DNA from: Enhygromyxa salina
Lineage (GTDB): Bacteria > Myxococcota_A > Polyangia > Nannocystales > Nannocystaceae
DNA length: 64,000 nt
Assembly: GCF_000737335.2 (NCBI RefSeq)
Contig: NZ_JMCC02000041.1
Location: forward strand, 9,599 to 73,598
Reading direction: 5' to 3'
This document shows, in pieces, positions 1-8,217 of this stretch. The notes below the pieces were generated by a model that was not told the DNA's origin, searched no databases, and worked only from the letters and a program-made list of their open reading frames with translations. Made by a program: the position numbers and the translations under genes. Numbering within the stretch: position 1 is the stretch's first letter; each line of letters starts with the position of its first letter.

Positions 1-722
1 GCTTCGCCTCGGTGACGGGCCCGCTCCACTACTCCTTCAACGAGTGGAAGCTGCAGCCCGCCGTGGCCAGCGACCTCGACGGCTACACCGGCCCGCCGAC
101 GCCCGTGGAAGACACCTCGATCTACGACATCCGCGAGGGCAACGTCCCGCAGGGCATGGTCGTGCTGCTCGAGAACGTCGTCGCCAGCTCGGGGCTGACG
201 TGGAGCAACGATCCCGAGGCGGCGTTCTACGTGCAAGAGCCAGGCGGCGGCGCGAACTCGGGGATCCGGGTGTTGGTCTCCAACAAGTCGGGTCTGGAGG
301 TCGCGGCGGGTGACGATGTCACGGTCGCCGGTCTCTACACCGAGGCCTTCGGTGTCAGCCAGATCGCCATCGCCGACGCGTCCGCGGTCACCGTCAACTC
401 GAGCGGCCCAAGCCCCGCGCCCGAGGTCATCGCCGACCCCGCCTCGCTGATCGCGGGCGGCAGCATGGCCGAGCAGTTCGAGAGCGTGCTGGTCCAGGTC
501 GAGAACGTCACCGTCACCAACGAGAACCCCGACGCGCCCGAGGAGTACGGTGAGTTCGAGATCACCGGCGGCCTGCGCGTCAACGACGAGTTCTTTGCGA
601 TCGCCGACTGGATGAAGCCCGCCATGGGGGCCAGCTTCGCGTCGATCGCCGGCGTGCTCGAGTACAGCTACGAAGTCTACAAGCTGGATCCACGCACCAA
701 CGCCGACCTCGTCGCCAACTGA
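1..722 (+). CDS. C-terminal part of an exported repeat (beta-domain) protein, 5' end outside window
   Basis: The reading frame is open from the first base (frame starting at base 3) to a TGA at 720-722, so only the last 239 residues are present and the start lies outside the window. The visible part holds the end of one beta-rich domain (ending near KLQPAVASDLDGY) followed by a complete second copy that ends in KLDPRTNADLVAN. Each copy has a stretch like VTVAGLYTEAFGVSQI, then a hydrophobic Q-V-E-N-V-T-V strand and a GGLRVND segment. The same domain occurs once at the C-terminus of the protein at 2430-5048 (VDVTGVYTEYFGLVEL), so the two are paralogous at this end. The alternating hydrophobic pattern and acidic composition suggest a secreted OB- or Ig-like fold. 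No catalytic residues are recognised. The first Met in frame (position 12) is not a likely start because homologous sequence continues before it. Confidence 0.75.
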   Translation, partial: FASVTGPLHYSFNEWKLQPAVASDLDGYTGPPTPVEDTSIYDIREGNVPQGMVVLLENVVASSGLTWSNDPEAAFYVQEPGGGANSGIRVLVSNKSGLEVAAGDDVTVAGLYTEAFGVSQIAIADASAVTVNSSGPSPAPEVIADPASLIAGGSMAEQFESVLVQVENVTVTNENPDAPEEYGEFEITGGLRVNDEFFAIADWMKPAMGASFASIAGVLEYSYEVYKLDPRTNADLVAN

Positions 723-830
723 GCAGTCAACCTGCTCGCCGCACCGCTGTCAGCCGCAGCGGGATGCCCGTCTGGCCGCCGTTCGGCCGCAGGGGCCCAA
801 GCAAACCCAGCCGGCCCATAGGATATCGCC

Positions 831-2393
831 ATGCATCGATCGCTCCGCTCCTCCTTCGCCTCGATGTCCATGGTGATCACGCTGGCGGCCTGCCCGGCGG
901 ATCCCGGCGCCGACGAGACCGAGGTGACGACGGCCGCCACGCTCGAAGACAGCAGCACCGACAACCCCTCCACCACCACGGGCGAGGGCTGCCAGAGCGA
1001 CGCCGAGTGTGACGGCCACCCCAACGGCCCCGTGTGCGACGAGGCCGACGGGCAGTGCTACCCAGAGTGTGAGCCGGGCGACGACGATGACTGCTACGAG
1101 GGCCCCGCGGGGACCCTGGGTCTTGGCCCCTGCGCCGAGGGCACGCGCACCTGCCAGCCCGAGGGGACCTGGGGGCCCTGCCTCAACCAGGTGTTGCCGG
1201 TTGACGAGATCTGCGACGACGACATCGACCAAGACTGCAACGGCGAGCTGTTTGGCACCGACAAGGACGGCGACGGCTGGAGCACCTGCGAGGGTGACTG
1301 CTGCGATGACGAGATCGTCGGCTGCGTCGACGCGCACCTCGTCAACCCTGGCGCGTTCGAGGTCCCAGACAACGGCGTCGACGACGACTGCGACGGCATG
1401 ACCGATGAGGTCGATCCCAGCTGCGACGGCGGACTCAACAGCAACTCGAGCACCGGCCTGCACTACGCCCGCGCGATCGAGCTGTGCCAGACCACCATGG
1501 AAGACGCGCCCCTGGCCGAGCGCAGCTGGGGCGTGATCTCGGCCCAACTGACCCTCGCCAACGGCGACAGCGCACCGCTCCCGGTCCAGCGCTCGATCCG
1601 TCAGGCGTTTGGCGACGGGATCGTCCCCAGCGGCGGCGAGAGCCTGGTCGTGCTGTCCAGCGGCAACGCGGCCTCGCCCGGGCAGACGTCGCCGGACTTC
1701 GCCGCGTTCGAGAGCGGGCAGAACCTGGGGACCACCGTGCAAGCGCCGGCCGACTGGGTCGCGGCCAACGGCGGCGTGTTTCCGGCCTCGTGTGAAGGCC
1801 TCAACCCCACGGGCAACACCGAAGCCAACGACTCGGTGATGTTGACCCTGCGCGTGCGCGTGCCGACCAATGCCCGCTCGTTCACCACGCGCATGTTCTT
1901 CTTCTCGGCCGAGTACCCCGAGTGGGTCTGCAGCGAGTTCAACGACTTCTTCGTCGCGCTGATCGACAGCGGCTCGCCCGAGAACCCGGCCGACAAGAAC
2001 ATCGCGGTGTTCGACGACGGCCAGAACCTGTGGCCGGTCGGCCTCAACATCCTCAAGACCGCGCCCGGCCTGTTTTCGGTCTGCCCAAGCGGCAACGTTG
2101 GCTGCCAGGGTGACCTCCCGCAGGAGTACTACGAGTGCACCGAGGGCCCCGATCTGCTAGCCGGCACGGGCTTCGACGCGTTCGACACGGGCAACTCCTG
2201 CAACGGCGCCGGGTTTCCGGTCGGCGGCGGGACGGGGTGGTTGGAGATGTCGGGCAACGTCGAGCCTGGCGAGATCATCGATATACGCTTCGGCTTGTGG
2301 GACGCCGGCGGCCACCTGTTTGACGCTGTCGTGCTCTTGGATAACTGGCGCTGGTCGCTAGACGCGGCCTCGCCCGGCGTCAGTACGCCGTAA
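831..2393 (+). CDS. MopE-like, choice-of-anchor-L family lipoprotein
   Basis: A 520-residue exported protein. The N-terminus is a lipoprotein signal (basic start, hydrophobic run, lipobox LAAC with Cys near residue 23), so it should be anchored in the outer or inner membrane. Residues about 50-200 are Cys- and Asp-rich and contain two copies of the MopE/putative metal-binding signature (ICDDDIDQDCNG and VDDDCDGMTDE), known from surface proteins of methanotrophs and many myxobacteria. From about residue 205 (HYARAIELCQTT, WGVISAQ, FGDGIVPSGGESLVVLSSG) the sequence matches the choice-of-anchor L domain, a beta-sandwich of unknown partner. The start is ATG 831 with AGGA about ten bases upstream. 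It lies 37 bases before the next lipoprotein gene and may be co-transcribed with it. A surface adhesin or metal-binding role is inferred only from the family. Confidence 0.85.
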   Translation: MHRSLRSSFASMSMVITLAACPADPGADETEVTTAATLEDSSTDNPSTTTGEGCQSDAECDGHPNGPVCDEADGQCYPECEPGDDDDCYEGPAGTLGLGPCAEGTRTCQPEGTWGPCLNQVLPVDEICDDDIDQDCNGELFGTDKDGDGWSTCEGDCCDDEIVGCVDAHLVNPGAFEVPDNGVDDDCDGMTDEVDPSCDGGLNSNSSTGLHYARAIELCQTTMEDAPLAERSWGVISAQLTLANGDSAPLPVQRSIRQAFGDGIVPSGGESLVVLSSGNAASPGQTSPDFAAFESGQNLGTTVQAPADWVAANGGVFPASCEGLNPTGNTEANDSVMLTLRVRVPTNARSFTTRMFFFSAEYPEWVCSEFNDFFVALIDSGSPENPADKNIAVFDDGQNLWPVGLNILKTAPGLFSVCPSGNVGCQGDLPQEYYECTEGPDLLAGTGFDAFDTGNSCNGAGFPVGGGTGWLEMSGNVEPGEIIDIRFGLWDAGGHLFDAVVLLDNWRWSLDAASPGVSTP

Positions 2394-2429
2394 CCTGTTC
2401 GTCATATTGGCCTCGCTCGTAGGACCCTC

Positions 2430-5048
2430 ATGCGCATCATTGGTTTGCCCTCCACTAATTTTTTGTTGACCGTGGCGCTGCTTGTTGGCGGGACCGCCTG
2501 TCAGGGTGACGACGTGACCGCGACGACCCGCCCCTCCGAGACCGGTGGCGATGGCGATGGCGATGGCGACATGTGTGACGACTGCGATGGCATGACCGTC
2601 GGCGATGGCGACGGAGATGGGGATGGCGATGGCGATGGCGACGGCGACGGGGATGGCGATGGCGACGGGGATCCAGGCGACGGCGATGGCGACGGGGATC
2701 CGCCGCTGGTCGACTGCATGAACCCGCTGCCCCCCGCCAGCGAAGGCGTCTGCGATGCCCAGGGCCAAGCCGGCGGCAGCTTGCTGATCCAGGGCGACGT
2801 GCTGGGCCCCGAGACCATGTACATCAACGGCGGCGGCGTGCTGATCGACAACGGCTTCATCACCTGCGTCGGCTGCGACTGTGCGGTGGATCCGGTGGCG
2901 ATCGACGCGACGCTGACCTGCGCCGACGCGGTCATCACCCCGGGCTTGATCAACACCCACGACCACATCACCTACGCAAACAACTGGCCGATCGGCGACG
3001 GGCCCGATCGCTACGAGCACCGCCACGACTGGCGCGAGGGCCTCAACGGCCACGCCCCCCTGCCCTACTCGAGCGGCGCGCCAACCGAGGACATCCTCGC
3101 CGCCGAGCTGCGCTTCGTGATGGGCGGCGCGACCTCGACGGCCGGCGCTGGCGGCCGCCCCGGCCTGCTGCGCAACGTGGACACGGGCAACAACGAGGGG
3201 CTGCCGCTGCAGGCCGCCGACTCCGACACCTTCCCGTTGGACGACGCCAGCGGGATCCAGCGCGACGGCAGCTGCACCTTCGGCAACAACCCCACCAGCG
3301 AGGCCCACGTCGCCGGGCTCGACGCCTACCTGCCACACATCGGTGAGGGCATCGATCGCTACGCCAACACCGAGCTGGTCTGCACGGCGATCAACCCCGA
3401 CGTGATCGAGGCCAACACCGCGATCGTCCACGCGACCGGGGCAACCCTGAACGAGGCCCAGATCATCAGCGACGCCAACGCCCAGGTGATCTGGTCACCC
3501 CGCTCCAACGTGGTGCTGTACGGGGCGACCGCGCCGGTCACCATGATGGCCACGCTCGGGGTCAACCTCGCGCTTGGGACCGACTGGTTGCCATCGGGCA
3601 GCATGAACATGCTGCGCGAGCTCGCCTGCGCTGGGTACCTCAACGAGGTCCACCTCGATCACTACTTCAGCGACAAGCAGCTGTGGGAGATGGCCACGAC
3701 CAACGCCGCGTTCGCGGTCGGGGCCCAGGCCGGGCTTGGCATGATCAAGCCGGGCTATGTCGCGGATCTCGCGATCTTCGCCAAGGACGGGGAGCAGGGC
3801 CACGGCGCGGTCGTGCGCGGCCACGAGACCAAGGTCGCGCTGGTGCTGCGCGGCGGCGTGCCGCTCTACGGAGACGCGGCGCTGCTGGCCTCCACCGCGA
3901 TCGGTGGGGACAGCTGTGAGCCGCTCGACGTGTGCGGCGTGGCCAAGCGCGCGTGCGTGTCAAACGACACCAGCTCCACCCTCGCCGCGCTGCAGGCGAT
4001 CGCCGACTACCCGCTTGGGTTCTGCCCCGACGAGGTCCCGATCGAAGAGCCGACCTGCGTCCCGTGGCGACCGATCGAGTTCCCCGACGGGCCAACCGAC
4101 GACGACCTCGACGGCGACGGCATCAGCAACGACATGGATCTGTGCCCGCTCGTGTTCAGCCCGGTGTTCTCGTCCGGCGCCGTGCCGCTGTGGGACCAGC
4201 AGCCCGACGAAGATCTCGATGGGCTGGGCGACGTGTGCGATCCGTGCCCAAGCGACGAGCTCGACACGTGCAGCAACGCCGCCGCCAACGACTTCGACGG
4301 CGACGGCGTCCCGAACGGCACCGACAATTGCCCGCACGATCCAAACGCCGACCAAGCCGACGTCGACCAAGATGGCCACGGCGACCTGTGTGACGACTGT
4401 GGCGAGTCGAACCCGGGGTTTGACGCGTGCCCAACCTCGGTCGAGTCGCTGGCCGACGAGAGCCACCCCGATCACCCGCCCGATGGCAGCTCCGTCACCG
4501 TCAAGGGTGTCTACGTGACCGCGGTGCGCCCCAACGACGTCGGGTTCTGGGTCGAGACGGGGACCCAGCAGCCGTTTACCGGGCTCGCGGTGTTCAGCAA
4601 CGGCAACCAGCCCGCGCTCGCGGTCGGCGACATCGTCGATGTCACCGGGGTCTACACGGAGTACTTCGGCCTGGTCGAGCTCACCAACCCCAGCGTGGTC
4701 ATCGTCGACAGCGGCAGCCCCTTGCCGTTCGAGCCCTTGGTCGTCGACCCAGCCAGCATCGCAACCGGCGGGCCGCAGGCCGAGCCCTACGAGGCCATGT
4801 TGCTGCAGGTCAATGACGTCACGATCACCGTGCAGAACGCCGACGGTGGCATGGACTTCGACGAGTTCACCGTGACCGGCGGCCTGCGGATCAACGACAC
4901 CAACTACCTCGCGCTCGACAACACCTGCCCGGTTGGCAGCATGTTCACCTCGATCGTCGGGACCTTGGACTTCAGCTTCTCGAACACCAAGCTCGAGCCG
5001 CGCGACGCTGCTGACATCGCGTGGATCAACTGCAACCCGGCTCCCTGA
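2430..5048 (+). CDS. Surface lipoprotein: metal-dependent amidohydrolase fused to TSP3 repeats and a C-terminal beta domain
   Basis: An 872-residue lipoprotein. The signal peptide ends in the lipobox GTAC (Cys about residue 25). Residues about 40-90 are an acidic Gly-Asp linker. Residues about 100-490 form an amidohydrolase-superfamily domain with the full metal site visible: HxH in strand 1 (H177, H179 in NTHDH), HIGEG (H303, E306), VHATG (H334) and GTDW (D385). This arrangement is typical of the ATZ/TRZ, guanine-deaminase and chlorohydrolase group. Residues about 550-670 carry calcium-binding thrombospondin type-3 repeats (DLDGDGISNDMDLCP, DFDGDGVPNGTDNCP, VDQDGHGDLCDDC). The last 200 residues repeat the beta domain of the gene at 1-722. 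ATG 2430 has AGGA just upstream. A cytosolic-type hydrolase fold displayed on a surface lipoprotein with Ca-binding repeats is an unusual architecture. The substrate cannot be told from sequence. Confidence 0.85.
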   Translation: MRIIGLPSTNFLLTVALLVGGTACQGDDVTATTRPSETGGDGDGDGDMCDDCDGMTVGDGDGDGDGDGDGDGDGDGDGDGDPGDGDGDGDPPLVDCMNPLPPASEGVCDAQGQAGGSLLIQGDVLGPETMYINGGGVLIDNGFITCVGCDCAVDPVAIDATLTCADAVITPGLINTHDHITYANNWPIGDGPDRYEHRHDWREGLNGHAPLPYSSGAPTEDILAAELRFVMGGATSTAGAGGRPGLLRNVDTGNNEGLPLQAADSDTFPLDDASGIQRDGSCTFGNNPTSEAHVAGLDAYLPHIGEGIDRYANTELVCTAINPDVIEANTAIVHATGATLNEAQIISDANAQVIWSPRSNVVLYGATAPVTMMATLGVNLALGTDWLPSGSMNMLRELACAGYLNEVHLDHYFSDKQLWEMATTNAAFAVGAQAGLGMIKPGYVADLAIFAKDGEQGHGAVVRGHETKVALVLRGGVPLYGDAALLASTAIGGDSCEPLDVCGVAKRACVSNDTSSTLAALQAIADYPLGFCPDEVPIEEPTCVPWRPIEFPDGPTDDDLDGDGISNDMDLCPLVFSPVFSSGAVPLWDQQPDEDLDGLGDVCDPCPSDELDTCSNAAANDFDGDGVPNGTDNCPHDPNADQADVDQDGHGDLCDDCGESNPGFDACPTSVESLADESHPDHPPDGSSVTVKGVYVTAVRPNDVGFWVETGTQQPFTGLAVFSNGNQPALAVGDIVDVTGVYTEYFGLVELTNPSVVIVDSGSPLPFEPLVVDPASIATGGPQAEPYEAMLLQVNDVTITVQNADGGMDFDEFTVTGGLRINDTNYLALDNTCPVGSMFTSIVGTLDFSFSNTKLEPRDAADIAWINCNPAP
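2546..2700 (+). repeat. Hexanucleotide-type (GGNGAY)n repeat coding for a Gly-Asp linker
   Basis: Two runs of GGCGAT/GGCGAC-type hexamers (about 2546-2571 and 2602-2700) encode the acidic GD linker between the lipobox and the hydrolase domain. Because the unit is six bases, copy-number change keeps the reading frame and only alters linker length. Confidence 0.85.
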
Positions 5049-5538
5049 GTCAGCCGGCCCACAGGCCGAGCCGCCAACCCGGCCCCGCTCGCGCGTGGCC
5101 TCCGCGCCCGCGGCCAGAGCATGTCTGCACCCGGTGACGACGCTCGCTACCGCGGCGGACCAGGCAAGATCGCGCGTTGCTACCATTCCCACGGTAGCTA
5201 ACCGCCATTTGATTCACCCCGCAAGCCCGCCCACGGACCCTGCAGAACGTGAATGCGAAGTGTGCGCCGACTCAAACTAGGGTGAAACATGCGAGGTGTG
5301 ACCGTCTTTTCGCGGCTCTGGGAATGTGCTAGAGGGGCTGCCGCGTGTTGGGGGCGCCAGCCCCGAACCCGTTGTTTCTCCCCGTTCGGGGCTTCTCACT
5401 GCGCTTACCCCTTATCTCGTCGGCAGCCGATTTGGCCGCCACCACGATCGTCACACCTACACCTACATCTGCAACTTTGTAGGTGGATGACGAACGAAGT
5501 GGTAACTCACAGGAAGTCCCCCAACCGGAGCAGAAACG
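5049..5538. other. Non-coding stretch with two strong hairpins upstream of a microORF
   Basis: No convincing gene is seen in these 490 bases; the 132-codon plus-strand frame through it (5289-5687) has no family signature. Two perfect inverted repeats stand out: AGCCCCGAAC (5359-5368) with GTTCGGGGCT (5384-5393), and CACCTACA (5460-5467) with TGTAGGTG (5478-5485). A weaker GCTACC/GGTAGC stem lies near 5179-5197 after the amidohydrolase gene, without a T-run. The hairpins could form a structured leader or small RNA ahead of the microORF at 5539. Confidence 0.4.
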
Positions 5539-5631
5539 ATGATCTTCGCCTACATCGGAAACCTCACCGCCGCCCTCGTCAGCATTGGTCTCCTCGTCGG
5601 TACCTTGCGCTTCACGAGTCGCGCCAACTGA
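5539..5631 (+). CDS. Candidate 30-residue single-pass membrane microprotein
   Basis: ATG 5539 is preceded by GGAG with an eight-base spacer (CCGGAGCAGAAACGATG), a good ribosome binding site. The 30 codons read MIFAYIGNLTAALVSIGLLV followed by GTLRFTSRAN: an uninterrupted hydrophobic segment of about 20 residues and a short basic tail, the typical layout of a single-span membrane peptide with the C-terminus inside. The stop codon is the first strand of a hairpin (5628-5645), which is followed at once by a second hairpin. The upstream stretch also has two stable stems. No family is recognised. It could be a toxin-like or regulatory microprotein, or a chance ORF; the combination of ribosome site, membrane segment and flanking hairpins favours a real unit. 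Confidence 0.45.
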   Translation: MIFAYIGNLTAALVSIGLLVGTLRFTSRAN

Positions 5632-5664
5632 GCGAGTTCGCTCAGTCGAGTTTCGACACTCGAC
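5628..5664 (+). terminator. Tandem hairpins at the end of the microORF
   Basis: CTGAGCG (5628-5634) pairs with CGCTCAG (5639-5645) around a four-base loop. Directly after it, GTCGAGT (5645-5651) pairs with ACTCGAC (5658-5664). No U-tract follows, so this could be an RNA-stabilising or attenuator structure rather than a classic intrinsic terminator. Confidence 0.35.
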
Positions 5665-5723
5665 ATACCCGTGATGCGGCTCACTAGTCTAAGCTGGAGC
5701 GACGGACCGCACCCAGTCGCGCC

Positions 5724-6977
5724 ATGAGTGAGTCGCATCAAGACACGCCAGCCCCCGGAGCCTCGCCGCGAGCCTCTACCTGCGAGGGCGCACCAGCTCG
5801 AAAGCGCGGCGCCTTCTCGGTGTCCGAGATGCTGCGGCAAGCCGAGGTGTCGCCGCTCGACGAGATCGATCTGCAGGACGCCAACGAGCTGCGCCTGCTC
5901 TTGCGTGGTGAGTCCGTGATCGACTGGCACCGCCTCGATCTCGAGACCGAGGCCGACGCTCGCCGGCTGCTGGCCCTCAACGCGTTCGATTGGGACGACG
6001 AAGGTGACCGCCGACGGATCGAGACGCTGCGCAGCTACGCGGTCGACTACCTGCACCGCGTGCTCAATTTCCACCTCGACGAAGAGGTCGCGTACACGGC
6101 TTCGTTCATCGAGCTGCCGCTGCTGGCCTCGGGCAAGGGCACGCGCAAACAGCAGCGAAGCGCGTGCGTGCTGTTGAAGGTCATGCACATCCTGCATCAC
6201 CTCGACGCCCGCGAGCTGCGGACCCGGCTCGCGCTCGCCGACACCGAGCTGTTCGAGTCCGTCGAGCAGAGCGTGCTGGCGATCTTCGATCAGCTGCGCT
6301 CGAGCGGCGCGCCCGTGGTCGAGTTCGCGTGGTCTCGCAAGACCCGCGAGTCGCTGCTCACCAAGATGCTCGTCAAGCGTGAGACCAGCGCGGCGCGGGT
6401 GTTTGATCGGCTGCGGTTTCGGCTGATCGTCAAGCGCGCGGAGGATCTGGTCCCCGTCCTGCGGACGATGCTGCGCAAGCTGATCCCGTTCAACTACGTC
6501 GTCCCCGGTCAGACCGTCAACAGCTTGATCGATCTGCGCGATCTCGCGATTGGCCCGAGCCGCCTGACCACCGACGAGGGCCGCCGCGCAGAGACCAACG
6601 AGTTCTCCGGCGCCAACTTCCGGGTGATCAACTTCATCGCCGACCTGCCGGTCCGCGTCGATCGCCTGACCCGCGACAACCCAGGTCTCCACGATCAAAT
6701 GGGCGACGACGACCGCGGCGACATGGTGTTCGTGCTCGCGGAGTTCCAGCTGATCGACGCCGAGACAGCCCGCGCCAACGAAGAGGGCGAGTCCTCGCAC
6801 GAGGCCTACAAGAACCGGCAGCACGCCCGGGTCCGCGAGCGAATGCTGCGGGTCACCTCGGAGCCGCGGGCCGACAAGAAGCTGCAGCGCGCGCTTCGGG
6901 CCGCCGCAGACGCAGAGGCCAAGGCCCTCGACTCGGACAAACTGTTGGATCGCGTGGTCCAGGCCGACGAGTCGTAG
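5724..6977 (+). CDS. TIGR04552-like conserved myxobacterial protein
   Basis: A 417-residue soluble protein without signal peptide or membrane segment. The central stretch (VIDWHRLDLETEADARRLL, then FHLDEEVAYTASFIELPLL and a long helical region) resembles the TIGR04552 family, which I know mainly from deltaproteobacteria/myxobacteria and which has no settled function. Residues about 225-275 (ARVFDRLRFRLIVKRAEDL, NYVVPGQTVNSLID) faintly recall the beta strands of RelA/SpoT-type nucleotidyltransferases, but no complete catalytic signature can be claimed. ATG 5724 is the chosen start; ATG-rich alternatives upstream are absent. The gene is followed after six bases by the 3' end of the convergent gene at 6984-7490. 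Family assignment is from memory and moderately sure; the biochemical role is unknown. Confidence 0.65.
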   Translation: MSESHQDTPAPGASPRASTCEGAPARKRGAFSVSEMLRQAEVSPLDEIDLQDANELRLLLRGESVIDWHRLDLETEADARRLLALNAFDWDDEGDRRRIETLRSYAVDYLHRVLNFHLDEEVAYTASFIELPLLASGKGTRKQQRSACVLLKVMHILHHLDARELRTRLALADTELFESVEQSVLAIFDQLRSSGAPVVEFAWSRKTRESLLTKMLVKRETSAARVFDRLRFRLIVKRAEDLVPVLRTMLRKLIPFNYVVPGQTVNSLIDLRDLAIGPSRLTTDEGRRAETNEFSGANFRVINFIADLPVRVDRLTRDNPGLHDQMGDDDRGDMVFVLAEFQLIDAETARANEEGESSHEAYKNRQHARVRERMLRVTSEPRADKKLQRALRAAADAEAKALDSDKLLDRVVQADES

Positions 6978-6983
6978 CGGCGA

Positions 6984-7490
6984 TCAGTCTGGGGTCGCGC
7001 CCTCATCTGGATCGGCGACCACCAGCTCCCAGCGCAGCTCGCCGTGCTTGGCCCGGCACCACTGCTCGCCGCAGACGAAGTAGTCCACGGTCGCGCGGAT
7101 CTCATAGGCGCCCGGCACCGTTGGCGCCTTGATCGGAACCCGCAGGCGCGGCTGAACGGCGAGCGGATCGACGACGGCCGACCAGCCCAGGCGGTTGTCG
7201 ATCAAGTCGAGCTCACTCGGCTGGACCCTGGTCAGCAGCGGGAGCTCGCGCTCGGGTGCCTCGAGCAGCAACAGCGAGAGCTCGCCCGCCTGACCAGGCG
7301 CGAGCGTGGGGACCGGCAGCGCGCGGACCTGCGCCGTGATCGGCTCGCGCAAACCGTCGTCGGCATCGCCCGCCCACGCCATGTCGAGCGTCGTGGCGCC
7401 AACTCCGAGCGCAAGTCCAAGCCCGAGCGCAAGCCCAAGCCCGCGCCCACACCCAGCCGCGCCCGCGCGCCAGTCGTCCGCCCTCACCAC
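6984..7490 (-). CDS. Exported protein with a CX4C motif, possibly DsbD-N-like fold
   Basis: The frame is open up to 7754, but the N-terminal part of that long frame is low-complexity. I place the start at GTG 7490 (or 7487), which gives a Sec signal: a short basic segment, a hydrophobic Leu/Gly run (GLGLALGLGLALGVGA), then AWAGD as the likely cleavage region. The 168-residue product is beta-rich. Near its C-terminus it reads VDYFVCGEQWCRAKHGELRW, in which two cysteines four residues apart follow a Y-x-V strand. This resembles the cysteine pair of the periplasmic N-terminal domain of DsbD/DsbC-like proteins (YQACD....C), so a periplasmic thiol protein is possible but unproven. It is convergent with the gene at 5724 and divergent from the DUF2231 gene at 7670, whose promoter region it shares. 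Confidence 0.55.
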   Translation of the reverse strand: MVRADDWRAGAAGCGRGLGLALGLGLALGVGATTLDMAWAGDADDGLREPITAQVRALPVPTLAPGQAGELSLLLLEAPERELPLLTRVQPSELDLIDNRLGWSAVVDPLAVQPRLRVPIKAPTVPGAYEIRATVDYFVCGEQWCRAKHGELRWELVVADPDEGATPD

Positions 7491-7669
7491 GCGATCATCA
7501 TCCCCCACCCAAGCGTGCGCTGCCAAGTCAGAACCCTTCACTACGCCGCCCCCGCCGCGATCCAGCGGGCCGCTTCGCAACGCCGTTGACGATGCACGCG
7601 AGGCCGCAAAATCCGAACCCGTGGCGGCGACGGAGCCGCGTGGAACGCGGGTTGCACAGATATTCGGGC

Positions 7670-8209
7670 ATGGAACCCCAAACATCCCCCGTCCACACCG
7701 CCGACACCCGCGCCAATCTAGAGAAGACATCCGAACGGCAGCTGGGCCGGGCACCGAGCAAGGCGGCCATCGCAGGTCACCCGATTCATCCGATGCTCGT
7801 GCCGTTTCCGATCGCGTTGCTCTCGCTCGTCCCGGTTACCGACATCGCTTTCGCGGTGACCGAGTCTGTGTTTTGGGCATCAGTCTCGTATTACGGGCTC
7901 TGGGCCGGGCTGGTTGGCGCCGGTCTGGCCGGCCTCGTCGGACTCATCGACTTCATCGGCGTACCGCGAGCACGCAGCGTCCGTGCAGGGTGGGCGCACC
8001 TGTTTCTCAATGTTGCGATCGTGGCGCTGGCCACGGTGAACCTGATCCTGCGCGGCGGTGACACGATCGTGCACATTTTGCCCGCGGGTCTGATCTTGTC
8101 GATCGTCGTCGCGGGGCTCTTGCTCGCGAGCGGTTGGTTCGGCGGCGAGCTGTCTTATCGCCACGAGATCGGCGTGATCGGCCCCGACGAGCCTCCAGTC
8201 AGGCGCTGA
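7670..8209 (+). CDS. DUF2231 membrane protein
   Basis: A 179-residue integral membrane protein starting at ATG 7670. An upstream in-frame Met at 7586 would add an Arg-rich stretch that does not fit. After a polar N-terminus comes AIAGHPIHPMLVPFPIALL, the His-Pro-His-Pro signature of DUF2231 proteins, followed by three more hydrophobic spans (about residues 60-85, 95-115 and 125-150). The family is common in bacteria with heme- or redox-linked contexts; its biochemical function is not established. It is convergent with the diguanylate cyclase gene, which ends nine bases downstream on the other strand. Confidence 0.85.
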   Translation: MEPQTSPVHTADTRANLEKTSERQLGRAPSKAAIAGHPIHPMLVPFPIALLSLVPVTDIAFAVTESVFWASVSYYGLWAGLVGAGLAGLVGLIDFIGVPRARSVRAGWAHLFLNVAIVALATVNLILRGGDTIVHILPAGLILSIVVAGLLLASGWFGGELSYRHEIGVIGPDEPPVRR

Positions 8210-8217
8210 ACTGAACC

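Noticed and set aside
5289..5687. 132-codon plus-strand ORF in the gap before 5724
   Set aside because: Crosses the hairpins and the better-initiated microORF in another frame; His/Arg-rich with no domain.
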